The notes: generated from the sequence alone by a model not told the origin. Positions 1-5,259 are shown, numbered from the stretch's first letter. The stretch is DNA of 5,758 nucleotides from an uncultured Clostridia bacterium (GCA_947625455.1 CANQOJ010000143.1:1-5758); one strand, 5' to 3'. Numbers and translations: made by a program.

Positions 1-1625
1 GTTATCTTCTTGAAATACCCCTCGCGCGTAAAGAACACGTTTACGGGATAGCCCTCAGGCTGTTCTTCCGCAATTTCCTCTTCCTCTGCAATATCGTACA
101 GGAACATTGTCCTGCGCGGCTGGGAATACTTTTTTATAATATCTTCAAGTTCTTCGATTATAACCTTGTCTATACGCTTCGGGCTGTTCAGTATGTCCTC
201 CATTTCGGCAATCTCTTTTTGCAGAGTGTCGGTTTCTTCCGTTCTTTTGAGGATATACTCGCGGTTTATATGCCTTAACTTTATTTCCGCGACATATTCA
301 GCCTGCACCTCGTCAATCCCGAAGCCTATCATCAGATTAGGCACAACTTCGGCTTCTTCCTCGGTTTCGCGTATAAGTTTAATAGCGTAATCAATATCGA
401 GCAAAATTTTCTTTAATCCCAGAAGCAAATGCAGTTTTTCTTTCTTCTTGCCGACGTCAAAGTATATCCTGCGCTTTACGCACTGTCTGCGAAACTCCGT
501 CCATTCGCTGAAAATCTCGTAAACGCCCATTACTTTCGGCGTGCCTGCTATCAGAATATTGAAGTTGCAGTTGAAATTTTCCTGCAAAGGCGTTAATCTG
601 AACAGCTTTTGCATAACGGCGTTAGGCTCATAGCCTTTCTTCAAATCGAACGTAAGCCTTAGTCCGCTAAGGTCGGTTTCATCACGTGCGTCTGAAATCT
701 CGCGTATTTTGCCCTCTTTGACAAGATCAACGACCTTGTCGATAATTACCTCAACAGTCGTTGTGGGCGGTATCTGCGTTACTTCTATACAGCGGTTTTC
801 CTTGTCGAAATTGTAGACAGCGCGAACCTTTACCGCGCCCACGCCCGTATTGTAAATCCTGCGAAGTTCGGCTTCATCGTATACAATAAGCCCTCCGCCG
901 GGAAAATCAGGACCTTTTAAGGTTGACAGCGCGTCATGCTGGGGGTTTTTGATAAGCGCTATTGCGGTTTCACAAACTTCTTTTAAATTGAACGAACATA
1001 TATTGCTCGCCATTGAAACCGCAAGTCCGAAATTTGAATTTACGAGAACAGCCGGAAATCTCACGGGGAAAAGTGTCGGCTCGGTGGTGGAGTTGTCGTA
1101 ATTCGGCACCATATCCACGGCGTCCTTGTCTATCTCCGCGAAAAGCTCGGCGCTTATCGGCTCTAACTTCGCCTCGGTGTAACGGGACGCGGCGTATGCC
1201 ATATCGCGTGAATACGCCTTACCGAAGTTGCCTTTGCTGTCAACATACGGGTGTAAAAGCGCCTCGTTTCCTCTCGCAAGCCTTACCATTGTTTCGTAGA
1301 TGGCTGCGTCACCGTGAGGATTAAGGTGCATGGTCTGCCCGACGATATTGGCGGATTTTGTTCTCGCGCCGTTTAGAAGTCCCATCTGGTACATCGTGTA
1401 GAGGAGCTTTCTGTGCGAGGGCTTAAATCCGTCAATTTCGGGCAGCGCTCTTGATACTATAACGCTCATGGCGTATGGCATATAGTTTTCTTCGAGCGTG
1501 CTTACAATATCGGTTTCAACAACTTTTCCCGATCCCTCTATATATGCCGAAACCGTTTGTTTCTGCGGTTTCTTTTGTTCTTTTTTCTTCAATTCTTCAC
1601 AACCTCTGATAATTTTGTCAGCCAT
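1..1625 (-). CDS. parC: Type IIA DNA topoisomerase subunit A, ParC/GyrA family (3' end outside window)
   Basis: This is the DNA breakage-reunion subunit of a type IIA topoisomerase, which passes one DNA duplex through another with ATP supplied by the partner subunit. The first 541 residues are visible. The winged-helix/tower region begins near residue 40 (ENYMPYAMSVIVSRALPEIDG). The catalytic tyrosine is Tyr149 in AASRYTE, preceded by Arg148. The NPHGD loop is at 102-106 and KGNFG at 131-135. A coiled-coil arm spans about 395-500 and ends in QPRRT. The first blade of the C-terminal beta-pinwheel starts near 527 (VNVFFTREGYFKK). It lies downstream of the ParE-like gene on the same strand, so one operon is likely. 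The ATG at 1625 is the first usable start, since an in-frame TAA lies two codons upstream. Its GGAG is 13 bases away, which is long; a TTG at codon 12 with AGAGG ten bases upstream is an alternative. The protein departs from ordinary GyrA/ParC at several conserved sites (Asn102, Ala107, SMASNICSFN in place of GMATNIPPHN), so it may be a Clostridia-specific paralogue. GyrA and ParC cannot be fully separated without the C-terminal domain. Confidence 0.93.
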   Translation of the reverse strand, partial: MADKIIRGCEELKKKEQKKPQKQTVSAYIEGSGKVVETDIVSTLEENYMPYAMSVIVSRALPEIDGFKPSHRKLLYTMYQMGLLNGARTKSANIVGQTMHLNPHGDAAIYETMVRLARGNEALLHPYVDSKGNFGKAYSRDMAYAASRYTEAKLEPISAELFAEIDKDAVDMVPNYDNSTTEPTLFPVRFPAVLVNSNFGLAVSMASNICSFNLKEVCETAIALIKNPQHDALSTLKGPDFPGGGLIVYDEAELRRIYNTGVGAVKVRAVYNFDKENRCIEVTQIPPTTTVEVIIDKVVDLVKEGKIREISDARDETDLSGLRLTFDLKKGYEPNAVMQKLFRLTPLQENFNCNFNILIAGTPKVMGVYEIFSEWTEFRRQCVKRRIYFDVGKKKEKLHLLLGLKKILLDIDYAIKLIRETEEEAEVVPNLMIGFGIDEVQAEYVAEIKLRHINREYILKRTEETDTLQKEIAEMEDILNSPKRIDKVIIEELEDIIKKYSQPRRTMFLYDIAEEEEIAEEQPEGYPVNVFFTREGYFKKI

Positions 1626-1664
1626 TCGGGTTTATAATCTCCGACTGTCCGCAATATTCCGTTT

Positions 1665-1706
1665 TTATATTCGGCAACTTTTACATATTACAGTATAAGT
1701 TCTCAT
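1665..1706 (-). CDS. Possible 13-codon leader ORF between parE and parC
   Basis: In the 93-base gap after the ParE-like stop, AGGAG with a 5-base spacer precedes an ATG at 1706. That ATG opens MRTYTVICKSCRI and then TAA. This ribosome binding site is clearly better than the one before the ParC-like ATG. The short frame is in phase with parC but is cut off from it by two TAA codons, one ending the ORF at 1665 and one just before the parC ATG. It could be a leader peptide that couples translation of the two subunits, or a relic of a longer parC N-terminus. The peptide has two cysteines but is too short for family recognition. Confidence 0.35.
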   Translation of the reverse strand: MRTYTVICKSCRI

Positions 1707-1718
1707 TTACTCTCCTAT

Positions 1719-3701
1719 TCAGCTTAAATCTGCTATATCAAGATAACGGCTTCCGTTTTCGCGGATAAAATCCTTTCTGCCCGTCAGGTCATCTCCAAGC
1801 AGAACATCAAACATTCTGCGCGTAGCCTCGCCGTCAGCGGGCGTTACCTTTATAAGCCTGCGGGTAGCGGGGTTCATTGTCGTAAGCGACATCATATCGG
1901 GATCGTTTTCGCCCAGACCTTTTGAACGCTGAATAGTGTACTTTTTCTCGCCTATCATGCCGAGAATTTTTGTCTTTTCGGGTTCTGTATACGCAAAATA
2001 TGTCTTATCCTTTGTGTTGATTTCATACAGCGGAGATTCGGCAATATACACAAATCCCTTTTCGATAAGCGTCGGGCAAAGTTCCTGTATCATTGTCAGA
2101 ATAAGCGTTCTTATCTGAAATCCGTCAACATCGGCATCTGTACAGATTATAACTTTATTCCAGCGCAGATTGTCGATATTGAATGTGCTCAAATTCTTGT
2201 TGGCTTTGGATTTGACTTCAACGCCGCACCCCAAAACTTTTATAAGATTTGTTATTATCTCGCTTTTAAATATCTTATCGGCGCTTGCTTTAAGGCAGTT
2301 CAAAATCTTACCTCTTACGGGAATAACCGCCTGAAATTCAGCGTCGCGCGCAAGTTTTACCGAGCCAAGCGCTGAATCTCCCTCGACTATATAAACCTCG
2401 CGCCTTGAAATATCGCGCGTCCTGCAGTCAACAAACTTGTCTATCCTGTTTGTAAGGTCAATTTTCTGCGACAGGCTTGCTATCGAAGAAGAACGCACTT
2501 TCTCCGCATTTTCCCTCGAACGCTTGTTTACAAGCACCCTTTCGGCAATTTTAACAGCCTCGTCGGGATTTTCAATGAAGTATACCTCAAGCGTGTGTTT
2601 AAGCCATTCGGTCATAGCGTCCTTTATGAAAACGTTGGTTACGGCTTTTTTCGTCTGGTTTGCGTAGCTTGCCTGCGTTGAGAAATTTGACGAAATAAAC
2701 ACAAGGCAATCCGAAACGTCCTCCCATTTTATCGCCTTTTCGCCTTTGTTGTACTTGTTGTTGTTTTTAAGATAAGCGTCAATCTGCGACAAAAATGCCT
2801 TTTTCATCGCTTCATCAGGTGAACCGCCGTGTTCGAGAAAGCTTGAATTATGGTAATGTTCAACAAAATGCGTTTCCTTGCTGAAAGCAAACGCCGCGTT
2901 CATTTTAAGCTTGTATTCCTCTTTATCCTCGCGGTCTTTGCCAACTCTCTCCGCATGGATATACTGGGGAGTTGTAAGCGGTTCATTGCCGACGGTTTCT
3001 TTCAGATAGTCAAAAATTCCCTCTTTATAGCAGAAAATCTTTTCGTCCCTTGTGCCGTCCTCGTTTTCAACCGTTCTTAAGAACTCAACACCGCCGTTTA
3101 CAACCGCCTGCCGCCTTAACATATCGTCAACGTATTCAACGCCTACGTCAATATCCGTAAAAACTTCAAGGTCGGGTTTCCAGTGTATTTTTGTGCCTGT
3201 CGCGGTGGTTTTTTCACGATTGAAGCCTTTTTCGTTTCCCGTTACGTTAAATCCCTTTTCAAAACGCAGGGTATACTTCCACTCGCCGTTTTTGCTTTCG
3301 ACTTCCATATACTCTGACGCAAACTGCGTTGCGCACAGTCCTAAGCCGTTCAAACCCAGCGCAAACGAATAGTTTTCGCCCGAATTGTTGTTGTATTTAC
3401 CGCCTGCATAAAGCGTGCAGAATGCAAGTTCCCAGTTATATTTTTCCTCACTTTTGTTGTAGTCAATAGGAATACCGCGTCCGAAATCCTCTACGGTTAT
3501 TGACTTATCGGCATGGAGGGTGATTAAAATGCGGTTTCCGAAGCCCTCTCTTGCTTCGTCGATAGAGTTGGAAATAATTTCAAACACGGAATGACGACAG
3601 CCCTCAATGCTGTCAGAGCCGAAAATTACCGCAGGTTTAAGTCTTACCTGGTCGGGACCTTTCAGCGCTTTTAAATCGTTATAGCCTGATTTTTTAGCCA
3701 T
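1719..3701 (-). CDS. parE: Type IIA DNA topoisomerase subunit B, ParE/GyrB family
   Basis: This is the ATPase and Toprim subunit, partner of the A subunit encoded just downstream. The 660 residues match the usual ParE length of about 650 and lack the insertion seen in enterobacterial GyrB. In the GHKL ATPase domain, EIISNSIDEA (41-50) gives the catalytic Glu41 and Mg-binding Asn45, EDFGRGIP (71-78) gives nucleotide-binding Asp72, and GLNGLG (116-121) is the ATP lid glycine motif. The transducer domain has the QTK loop at 349-351, which contacts the gamma phosphate. The Toprim domain has EGDSA (440-444) and DADVD (522-526) for metal binding. QRSKGLGE is at 591-598. The ATG at 3701 is preceded by GAGG with a 5-base spacer and follows the only strong promoter. 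Departures from the family include Phe73 for the usual Asn of DNGRGIP, Asn118 for His in GLHGVG, and Leu445 for Gly in EGDSAGGS. All key catalytic residues remain, so an active enzyme is expected. Whether it acts as a decatenase or a gyrase is not decidable here. Confidence 0.95.
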   Translation of the reverse strand: MAKKSGYNDLKALKGPDQVRLKPAVIFGSDSIEGCRHSVFEIISNSIDEAREGFGNRILITLHADKSITVEDFGRGIPIDYNKSEEKYNWELAFCTLYAGGKYNNNSGENYSFALGLNGLGLCATQFASEYMEVESKNGEWKYTLRFEKGFNVTGNEKGFNREKTTATGTKIHWKPDLEVFTDIDVGVEYVDDMLRRQAVVNGGVEFLRTVENEDGTRDEKIFCYKEGIFDYLKETVGNEPLTTPQYIHAERVGKDREDKEEYKLKMNAAFAFSKETHFVEHYHNSSFLEHGGSPDEAMKKAFLSQIDAYLKNNNKYNKGEKAIKWEDVSDCLVFISSNFSTQASYANQTKKAVTNVFIKDAMTEWLKHTLEVYFIENPDEAVKIAERVLVNKRSRENAEKVRSSSIASLSQKIDLTNRIDKFVDCRTRDISRREVYIVEGDSALGSVKLARDAEFQAVIPVRGKILNCLKASADKIFKSEIITNLIKVLGCGVEVKSKANKNLSTFNIDNLRWNKVIICTDADVDGFQIRTLILTMIQELCPTLIEKGFVYIAESPLYEINTKDKTYFAYTEPEKTKILGMIGEKKYTIQRSKGLGENDPDMMSLTTMNPATRRLIKVTPADGEATRRMFDVLLGDDLTGRKDFIRENGSRYLDIADLS

Positions 3702-3706
3702 ATATA

Positions 3707-3710
3707 CCTC
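3707..3710 (-). promoter_or_regulatory. Ribosome binding site of the ParE-like gene
   Basis: GAGG lies five bases upstream of the ATG at 3701 on the minus strand. It supports that start and fits the short leader predicted from the promoter. Confidence 0.7.
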
Positions 3711-3732
3711 GTTGAGTTGTATTTGTCAAAAT

Positions 3733-3815
3733 TTAGAACCACAACATATATTATACATCATATTTTCGCTTTTGTCAAGTATCAGTAAAAAATTCCGAAA
3801 CATATTAGAACCGCA
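3733..3815. repeat. Direct repeat TTAGAACC-R-CA flanking the parE promoter
   Basis: TTAGAACC followed by ACA (3733-3743) recurs as TTAGAACC followed by GCA (3805-3815), 72 bases apart. Read on the minus strand these are TGTGGTTCTAA at the predicted start of transcription and TGCGGTTCTAA upstream of the -35 box. Two matching sites on either side of a strong promoter could be operator half-sites for a repressor, but no regulator is identified. Confidence 0.45.
3750..3778 (-). promoter_or_regulatory. Perfect-consensus sigma-A promoter for the parE-parC operon
   Basis: On the minus strand a TTGACA (-35, 3778-3773) is followed by exactly 17 bases and TATAAT (-10, 3755-3750). Both hexamers match the consensus fully. 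Transcription should start near 3743, giving a leader of about 42 bases before the ATG at 3701. A T-rich stretch lies upstream of the -35 box. This predicts strong transcription of the operon unless it is repressed. Confidence 0.88.
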
Positions 3816-3825
3816 TGATTTAAAG

Positions 3826-4059
3826 CAACCTTTCCTTTTCAACGTACGCCTTGTCCAGCGCGCTCCGGGGTGCAGCCACTCAAATTCGCTGCGCGAATTT
3901 GGCGCGCGTTGCGCGTGGCTTTGGCGAAGCGGGAAGCGCATATCGCCTATTCAAACAACCTTTCCGCTTCGCCAAAGCCGTGGCTGCACCCCCGGAGCGC
4001 CCGGACGTGGTTTGGCAGGAAAAGAGCGTTTGTTGCCTTGCGGTTAGGGCAACGTTTCC
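3826..4059. repeat. Three direct copies of CAACSTTTCC bracketing the inverted-repeat element
   Basis: CAACCTTTCC occurs at 3826-3835 and 3956-3965, and a one-mismatch copy CAACGTTTCC at 4050-4059. The first and third lie just outside the GC-rich element and the second lies in its terminal loop. The outer two may mark the real ends of a roughly 234-base unit, or the copies may reflect internal duplication. Confidence 0.4.
3860..4000. repeat. GC-rich nested inverted-repeat element with branched folding potential
   Basis: Outer arms at 3860-3878 and 3981-4000 (starting GCGCTCCGGGG) are complementary apart from one extra base. Inner arms at 3917-3932 and 3964-3979 (GGCTTTGGCGAAGCGG) are perfectly complementary over 16 bases and extend three more pairs with a G-T wobble. 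Between the left outer and inner arms sit two further perfect hairpins: CAAATTCGC/GCGAATTTG (3881-3901) and CGCGC/GCGCG (3903-3915). The right side has a single unpaired base between arms. The predicted fold is therefore a main stem with two side hairpins and a 31-base terminal loop. It is GC-rich in otherwise AT-rich intergenic DNA. Open frames crossing it look like by-products of its composition. It could be a MITE-like or REP-like dispersed element, or a structured RNA; no transposase or promoter directly driving it is visible. Confidence 0.7.
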
Positions 4060-4079
4060 TTGGTTAAAGTTGTTTTAAC
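4032..4079. repeat. Two small adjacent hairpins
   Basis: GTTGCC (4032-4037) pairs with GGCAAC (4048-4053) around a 10-base loop. GTTAAA (4063-4068) pairs with TTTAAC (4074-4079) around a 5-base loop. They lie between the GC-rich element and the heptamer array. Neither is followed by a convincing T tract, so a terminator role is not supported. Confidence 0.4.
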
Positions 4080-4084
4080 TACAA

Positions 4085-4119
4085 CTCTAACATCTTACCT
4101 CTAATCTCTAACCTCTAAT
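4085..4119. repeat. Five-copy heptamer tandem repeat, consensus CTCTAAY
   Basis: Five consecutive 7-base units read CTCTAAC, ATCTTAC, CTCTAAT, CTCTAAC, CTCTAAT with no gap. The second unit carries two differences from CTCTAAC. A short noncoding tandem array like this can change copy number by slippage and may be a variable-number locus between strains. It lies outside any gene and about 100 bases upstream of the small-ORF promoter. Confidence 0.75.
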
Positions 4120-4222
4120 AGCTGTTCGACATTATTTTCTTTACAATTTACCTAAAAAATTTTCAAAAATGTAAAAATATATCACGCTTTTGTAGAATAT
4201 CACCAAATTTGCCACTTTGCTA
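4120..4222. other. AT-rich intergenic stretch with no gene
   Basis: The roughly 100 bases upstream of the small-ORF promoter are strongly AT-rich, with runs such as AAAAAATTTT near 4155. No ORF, hairpin or second good promoter is seen here. The A/T tracts are placed where UP elements or a bent-DNA activator region could sit, but that is inference. Confidence 0.4.
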
Positions 4223-4239
4223 TTGACAAATACGTCAAT
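4222..4239. promoter_or_regulatory. Operator-like palindrome over the -35 box
   Basis: ATTGAC (4222-4227), six bases, then GTCAAT (4234-4239) form a perfect 6-6-6 inverted repeat that includes most of the -35 hexamer. A dimeric repressor bound here would block RNA polymerase. Part of the symmetry comes from the -35 sequence itself, so the match may be fortuitous. Confidence 0.4.
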
Positions 4240-4251
4240 TCGTGCTACAAT
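4223..4251 (+). promoter_or_regulatory. Strong sigma-A promoter for the small transcription unit
   Basis: TTGACA (4223-4228), a 17-base spacer and TACAAT (4246-4251) form a near-consensus promoter on the plus strand. Transcription should start around 4258-4260. It points away from the parE promoter and towards the 31-codon ORF and its terminator. Confidence 0.85.
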
Positions 4252-4255
4252 GTAG

Positions 4256-4298
4256 TTGCAAGGGAAAAAGAGAGCAGAAAAAAGCTCCGACCTTGCAA
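4256..4298 (+). promoter_or_regulatory. Foldable 5' leader hairpin of the small transcript
   Basis: TTGCAAGG (4256-4263) and CCTTGCAA (4291-4298) are perfectly complementary and enclose a smaller GAGC/GCTC stem. The left arm lies at or within two bases of the predicted transcript start, so almost the whole arm would be at the RNA's 5' end. The bases ACCTT (4290-4294) could instead pair with AAGGT (4319-4323) of the ribosome binding site. The two pairings are mutually exclusive. This resembles a translational switch, but the competing helix is only five pairs. Confidence 0.45.
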
Positions 4299-4317
4299 AT
4301 GTGTAGAACAAACAGAG

Positions 4318-4326
4318 AAAGGTGGG
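4318..4326 (+). promoter_or_regulatory. Ribosome binding site of the 31-codon ORF
   Basis: AAAGGTGGG ends six bases before the ATG at 4333. This purine-rich Shine-Dalgarno variant at normal spacing is the main sign that the short ORF is translated. Confidence 0.7.
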
Positions 4327-4332
4327 AAATAT

Positions 4333-4428
4333 ATGCTTTTATCTATAGCGTATTGTCTTGAGGTTGTAAAGAACGAAACAACAGCCGACAGTTTTGAGAG
4401 CCTGCTGAATAGTTACTTTAACAGATAA
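4333..4428 (+). CDS. Small hypothetical protein, 31 residues
   Basis: I do not recognise the product. It starts MLLSIAYCLEVV, has a polar middle with acidic residues and threonines, and ends FESLLNSYFNR before TAA. The hydrophobic stretch of about 12 residues is too short and is broken by Glu10, so a membrane span is unlikely; an amphipathic peptide is more plausible. Support for it as a gene is contextual: a near-consensus promoter 82 bases upstream, a good ribosome binding site at correct spacing, and an intrinsic terminator about 65 bases after the stop, with no other ORF in the transcript. It is a monocistronic unit, divergent from parE-parC and convergent with the SIMPL gene. It could be a regulatory or signalling peptide, or the mRNA part of a dual-function small RNA. 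Confidence 0.6.
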   Translation: MLLSIAYCLEVVKNETTADSFESLLNSYFNR

Positions 4429-4493
4429 GTTCTTTCAGCTAACAGTAAACTTAATTTACGTTTACTGAACATAATTTTTAAGTTAATGAACTT
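4427..4493 (+). other. 3' region with competing RNA hairpins
   Basis: CAGTAAAC (4443-4450) pairs perfectly with GTTTACTG (4460-4467). An outer helix AAGTTC (4427-4432) with GAACTT (4488-4493) would close the region; it overlaps the stop codon and abuts the terminator stem. A competing pairing AACTTAA (4448-4454) with TTAAGTT (4478-4484) shares bases with the first helix. This much complementarity in 67 bases suggests a structured 3' untranslated region, though AT-rich DNA gives chance helices easily. Confidence 0.4.
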
Positions 4494-4523
4494 GCCCTCC
4501 GATTATGGAGGGCATTTTCTTTG
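4494..4523 (+). terminator. Rho-independent terminator of the small transcript
   Basis: GCCCTCC (4494-4500) and GGAGGGC (4507-4513) form a 7-pair GC-rich stem with a 6-base loop, followed by ATTTTCTTT. The T tract is on the plus-strand side, so it ends the small unit. Read from the SIMPL side the stem is followed by AAGTTC rather than T's, so efficient termination in that direction is doubtful. Confidence 0.85.
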
Positions 4524-4538
4524 TGAATTTGTATGAAA

Positions 4539-5180
4539 TCAAACGATTTTCCAGACAAAAGTTACGGTATCGCTTGAACTTATATCATCGGGAGTGAAAT
4601 CGGGCATTGCCGCAAGCGGTACAGCGCGCGACAACGTATCCATTCTTTTCTCGTGAATTTCAATCTCGCCCCAGTTGTAGTTTATTGACAAAATTTCGCC
4701 AAGTTTCTTACCCGAGGCTTTACAAAGCGCTTCAGCCTTTGCGCGGGCGTTTTCCGTTGCGGCAACAAGCAGTTGTTCGGACAATTTTTCGGGTTCCTTG
4801 ACAGTAAACGTGATTGAAAATTCAGCGTCCGAACCGCTGTCAGCAACAGCGTTAAGCGTTTTCGCAAGCGCATCCTGACTGAAATCAAACGAGATTTTAA
4901 GCCTGTAGCTGCACTCATAACCTGCAAACTCTCGTCTGTAACGCCCGTTTTCCTTAATACTGTCATATCTTGTGTCAACCGAAAAATCAAGCGTTTTTAA
5001 ATCATCTTTTGCGTATCCCGCCGATATAAGCGAGTTCTGAAGCAACGCTATCCTTTTGTTTGCATCGGAAATTGCCTCGTCATATGTCGGTTTTTCGGAA
5101 TTGATGTTCATAAAAACTCTGACATAATCGGGCTTTGTTGTTGCTGTTCCTACTCCTTTTACAGTAATAGTTCCGTCCAT
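4539..5180 (-). CDS. SIMPL domain (DUF541) protein
   Basis: This 213-residue protein belongs to the SIMPL/DUF541 family, related to Brucella BP26/Omp28. The family's biochemical role is poorly defined. The family pattern is clear: an N-terminal strand with a glycine turn (ITVKGVGTATTKPDYVRV, 5-22), a helix (YDEAISDANKRIALLQNSL), the LDFSVDTRYD strand near 64-73, the ECSYRLKISF strand, and the hallmark helix ARAKAEALCKASGKKLGEIL near 144-163. The protein ends in a beta strand (TVTFVWKIV). Most family members carry a signal peptide or membrane anchor. Here the domain starts at residue 3, so a cytoplasmic location is expected. AAAGGGG lies six bases upstream of the ATG at 5180, supporting the start. 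It follows the decarboxylase beta subunit gene by 79 bases on the same strand and may depend partly on read-through. No functional link between the two is established. Confidence 0.9.
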   Translation of the reverse strand: MDGTITVKGVGTATTKPDYVRVFMNINSEKPTYDEAISDANKRIALLQNSLISAGYAKDDLKTLDFSVDTRYDSIKENGRYRREFAGYECSYRLKISFDFSQDALAKTLNAVADSGSDAEFSITFTVKEPEKLSEQLLVAATENARAKAEALCKASGKKLGEILSINYNWGEIEIHEKRMDTLSRAVPLAAMPDFTPDDISSSDTVTFVWKIV

Positions 5181-5211
5181 AAAATACCCCTTTCACAATC
5201 GTTGATAAAGT

Positions 5212-5245
5212 CTGTCAAAAATCATAAAGGCAAGCGTCAACTTGC
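5212..5245 (-). terminator. Possible weak terminator after the decarboxylase beta subunit gene
   Basis: On the minus strand GCAAG, six bases, then CTTGC (5245-5230) form a 5-pair stem followed by a broken T-rich run. The stem is short and the T tract interrupted, so termination is probably partial. No convincing promoter for the SIMPL gene is found in the gap, which fits some read-through. Confidence 0.3.
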
Positions 5246-5259
5246 ATTTATTTGTTTAA

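Noticed and set aside
1013..1324. A 103-codon plus-strand open frame inside the ParC-like gene
   Set aside because: It lies antisense to the well-conserved catalytic region, is rich in Arg and Pro as expected of a shadow frame, and has no ribosome binding site.
3719..3729. A second TTGACA on the minus strand, sharing TTGACAAATAC with the small-unit promoter
   Set aside because: It is too close to the parE ATG to act as a -35 box, and an 11-base match to a consensus hexamer plus A/T bases can arise by chance.
3712..4078. Overlapping open frames on both strands across the GC-rich element
   Set aside because: They follow the inverted-repeat composition, lack ribosome binding sites, and cover the parE promoter; the predicted products are low-complexity and match no family.
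4085..4119. CRISPR-like or telomere-like array
   Set aside because: The 7-base units are contiguous with no spacers, and there are only five; it is a simple tandem repeat.
4494..4513. Bidirectional terminator serving the SIMPL gene too
   Set aside because: On the minus strand the stem is followed by AAGTTCATTAAC, with no T tract, so only the plus-strand role is supported.
4607..4990. Frames on either strand overlapping the SIMPL gene
   Set aside because: The SIMPL frame carries clear family motifs across this whole stretch; the others are out-of-frame shadows.
5181..5259. Possible promoter for the SIMPL gene (TTGACG, TTGACA and TATGAT are present)
   Set aside because: None of the hexamers pairs with a partner at 16-18 base spacing.
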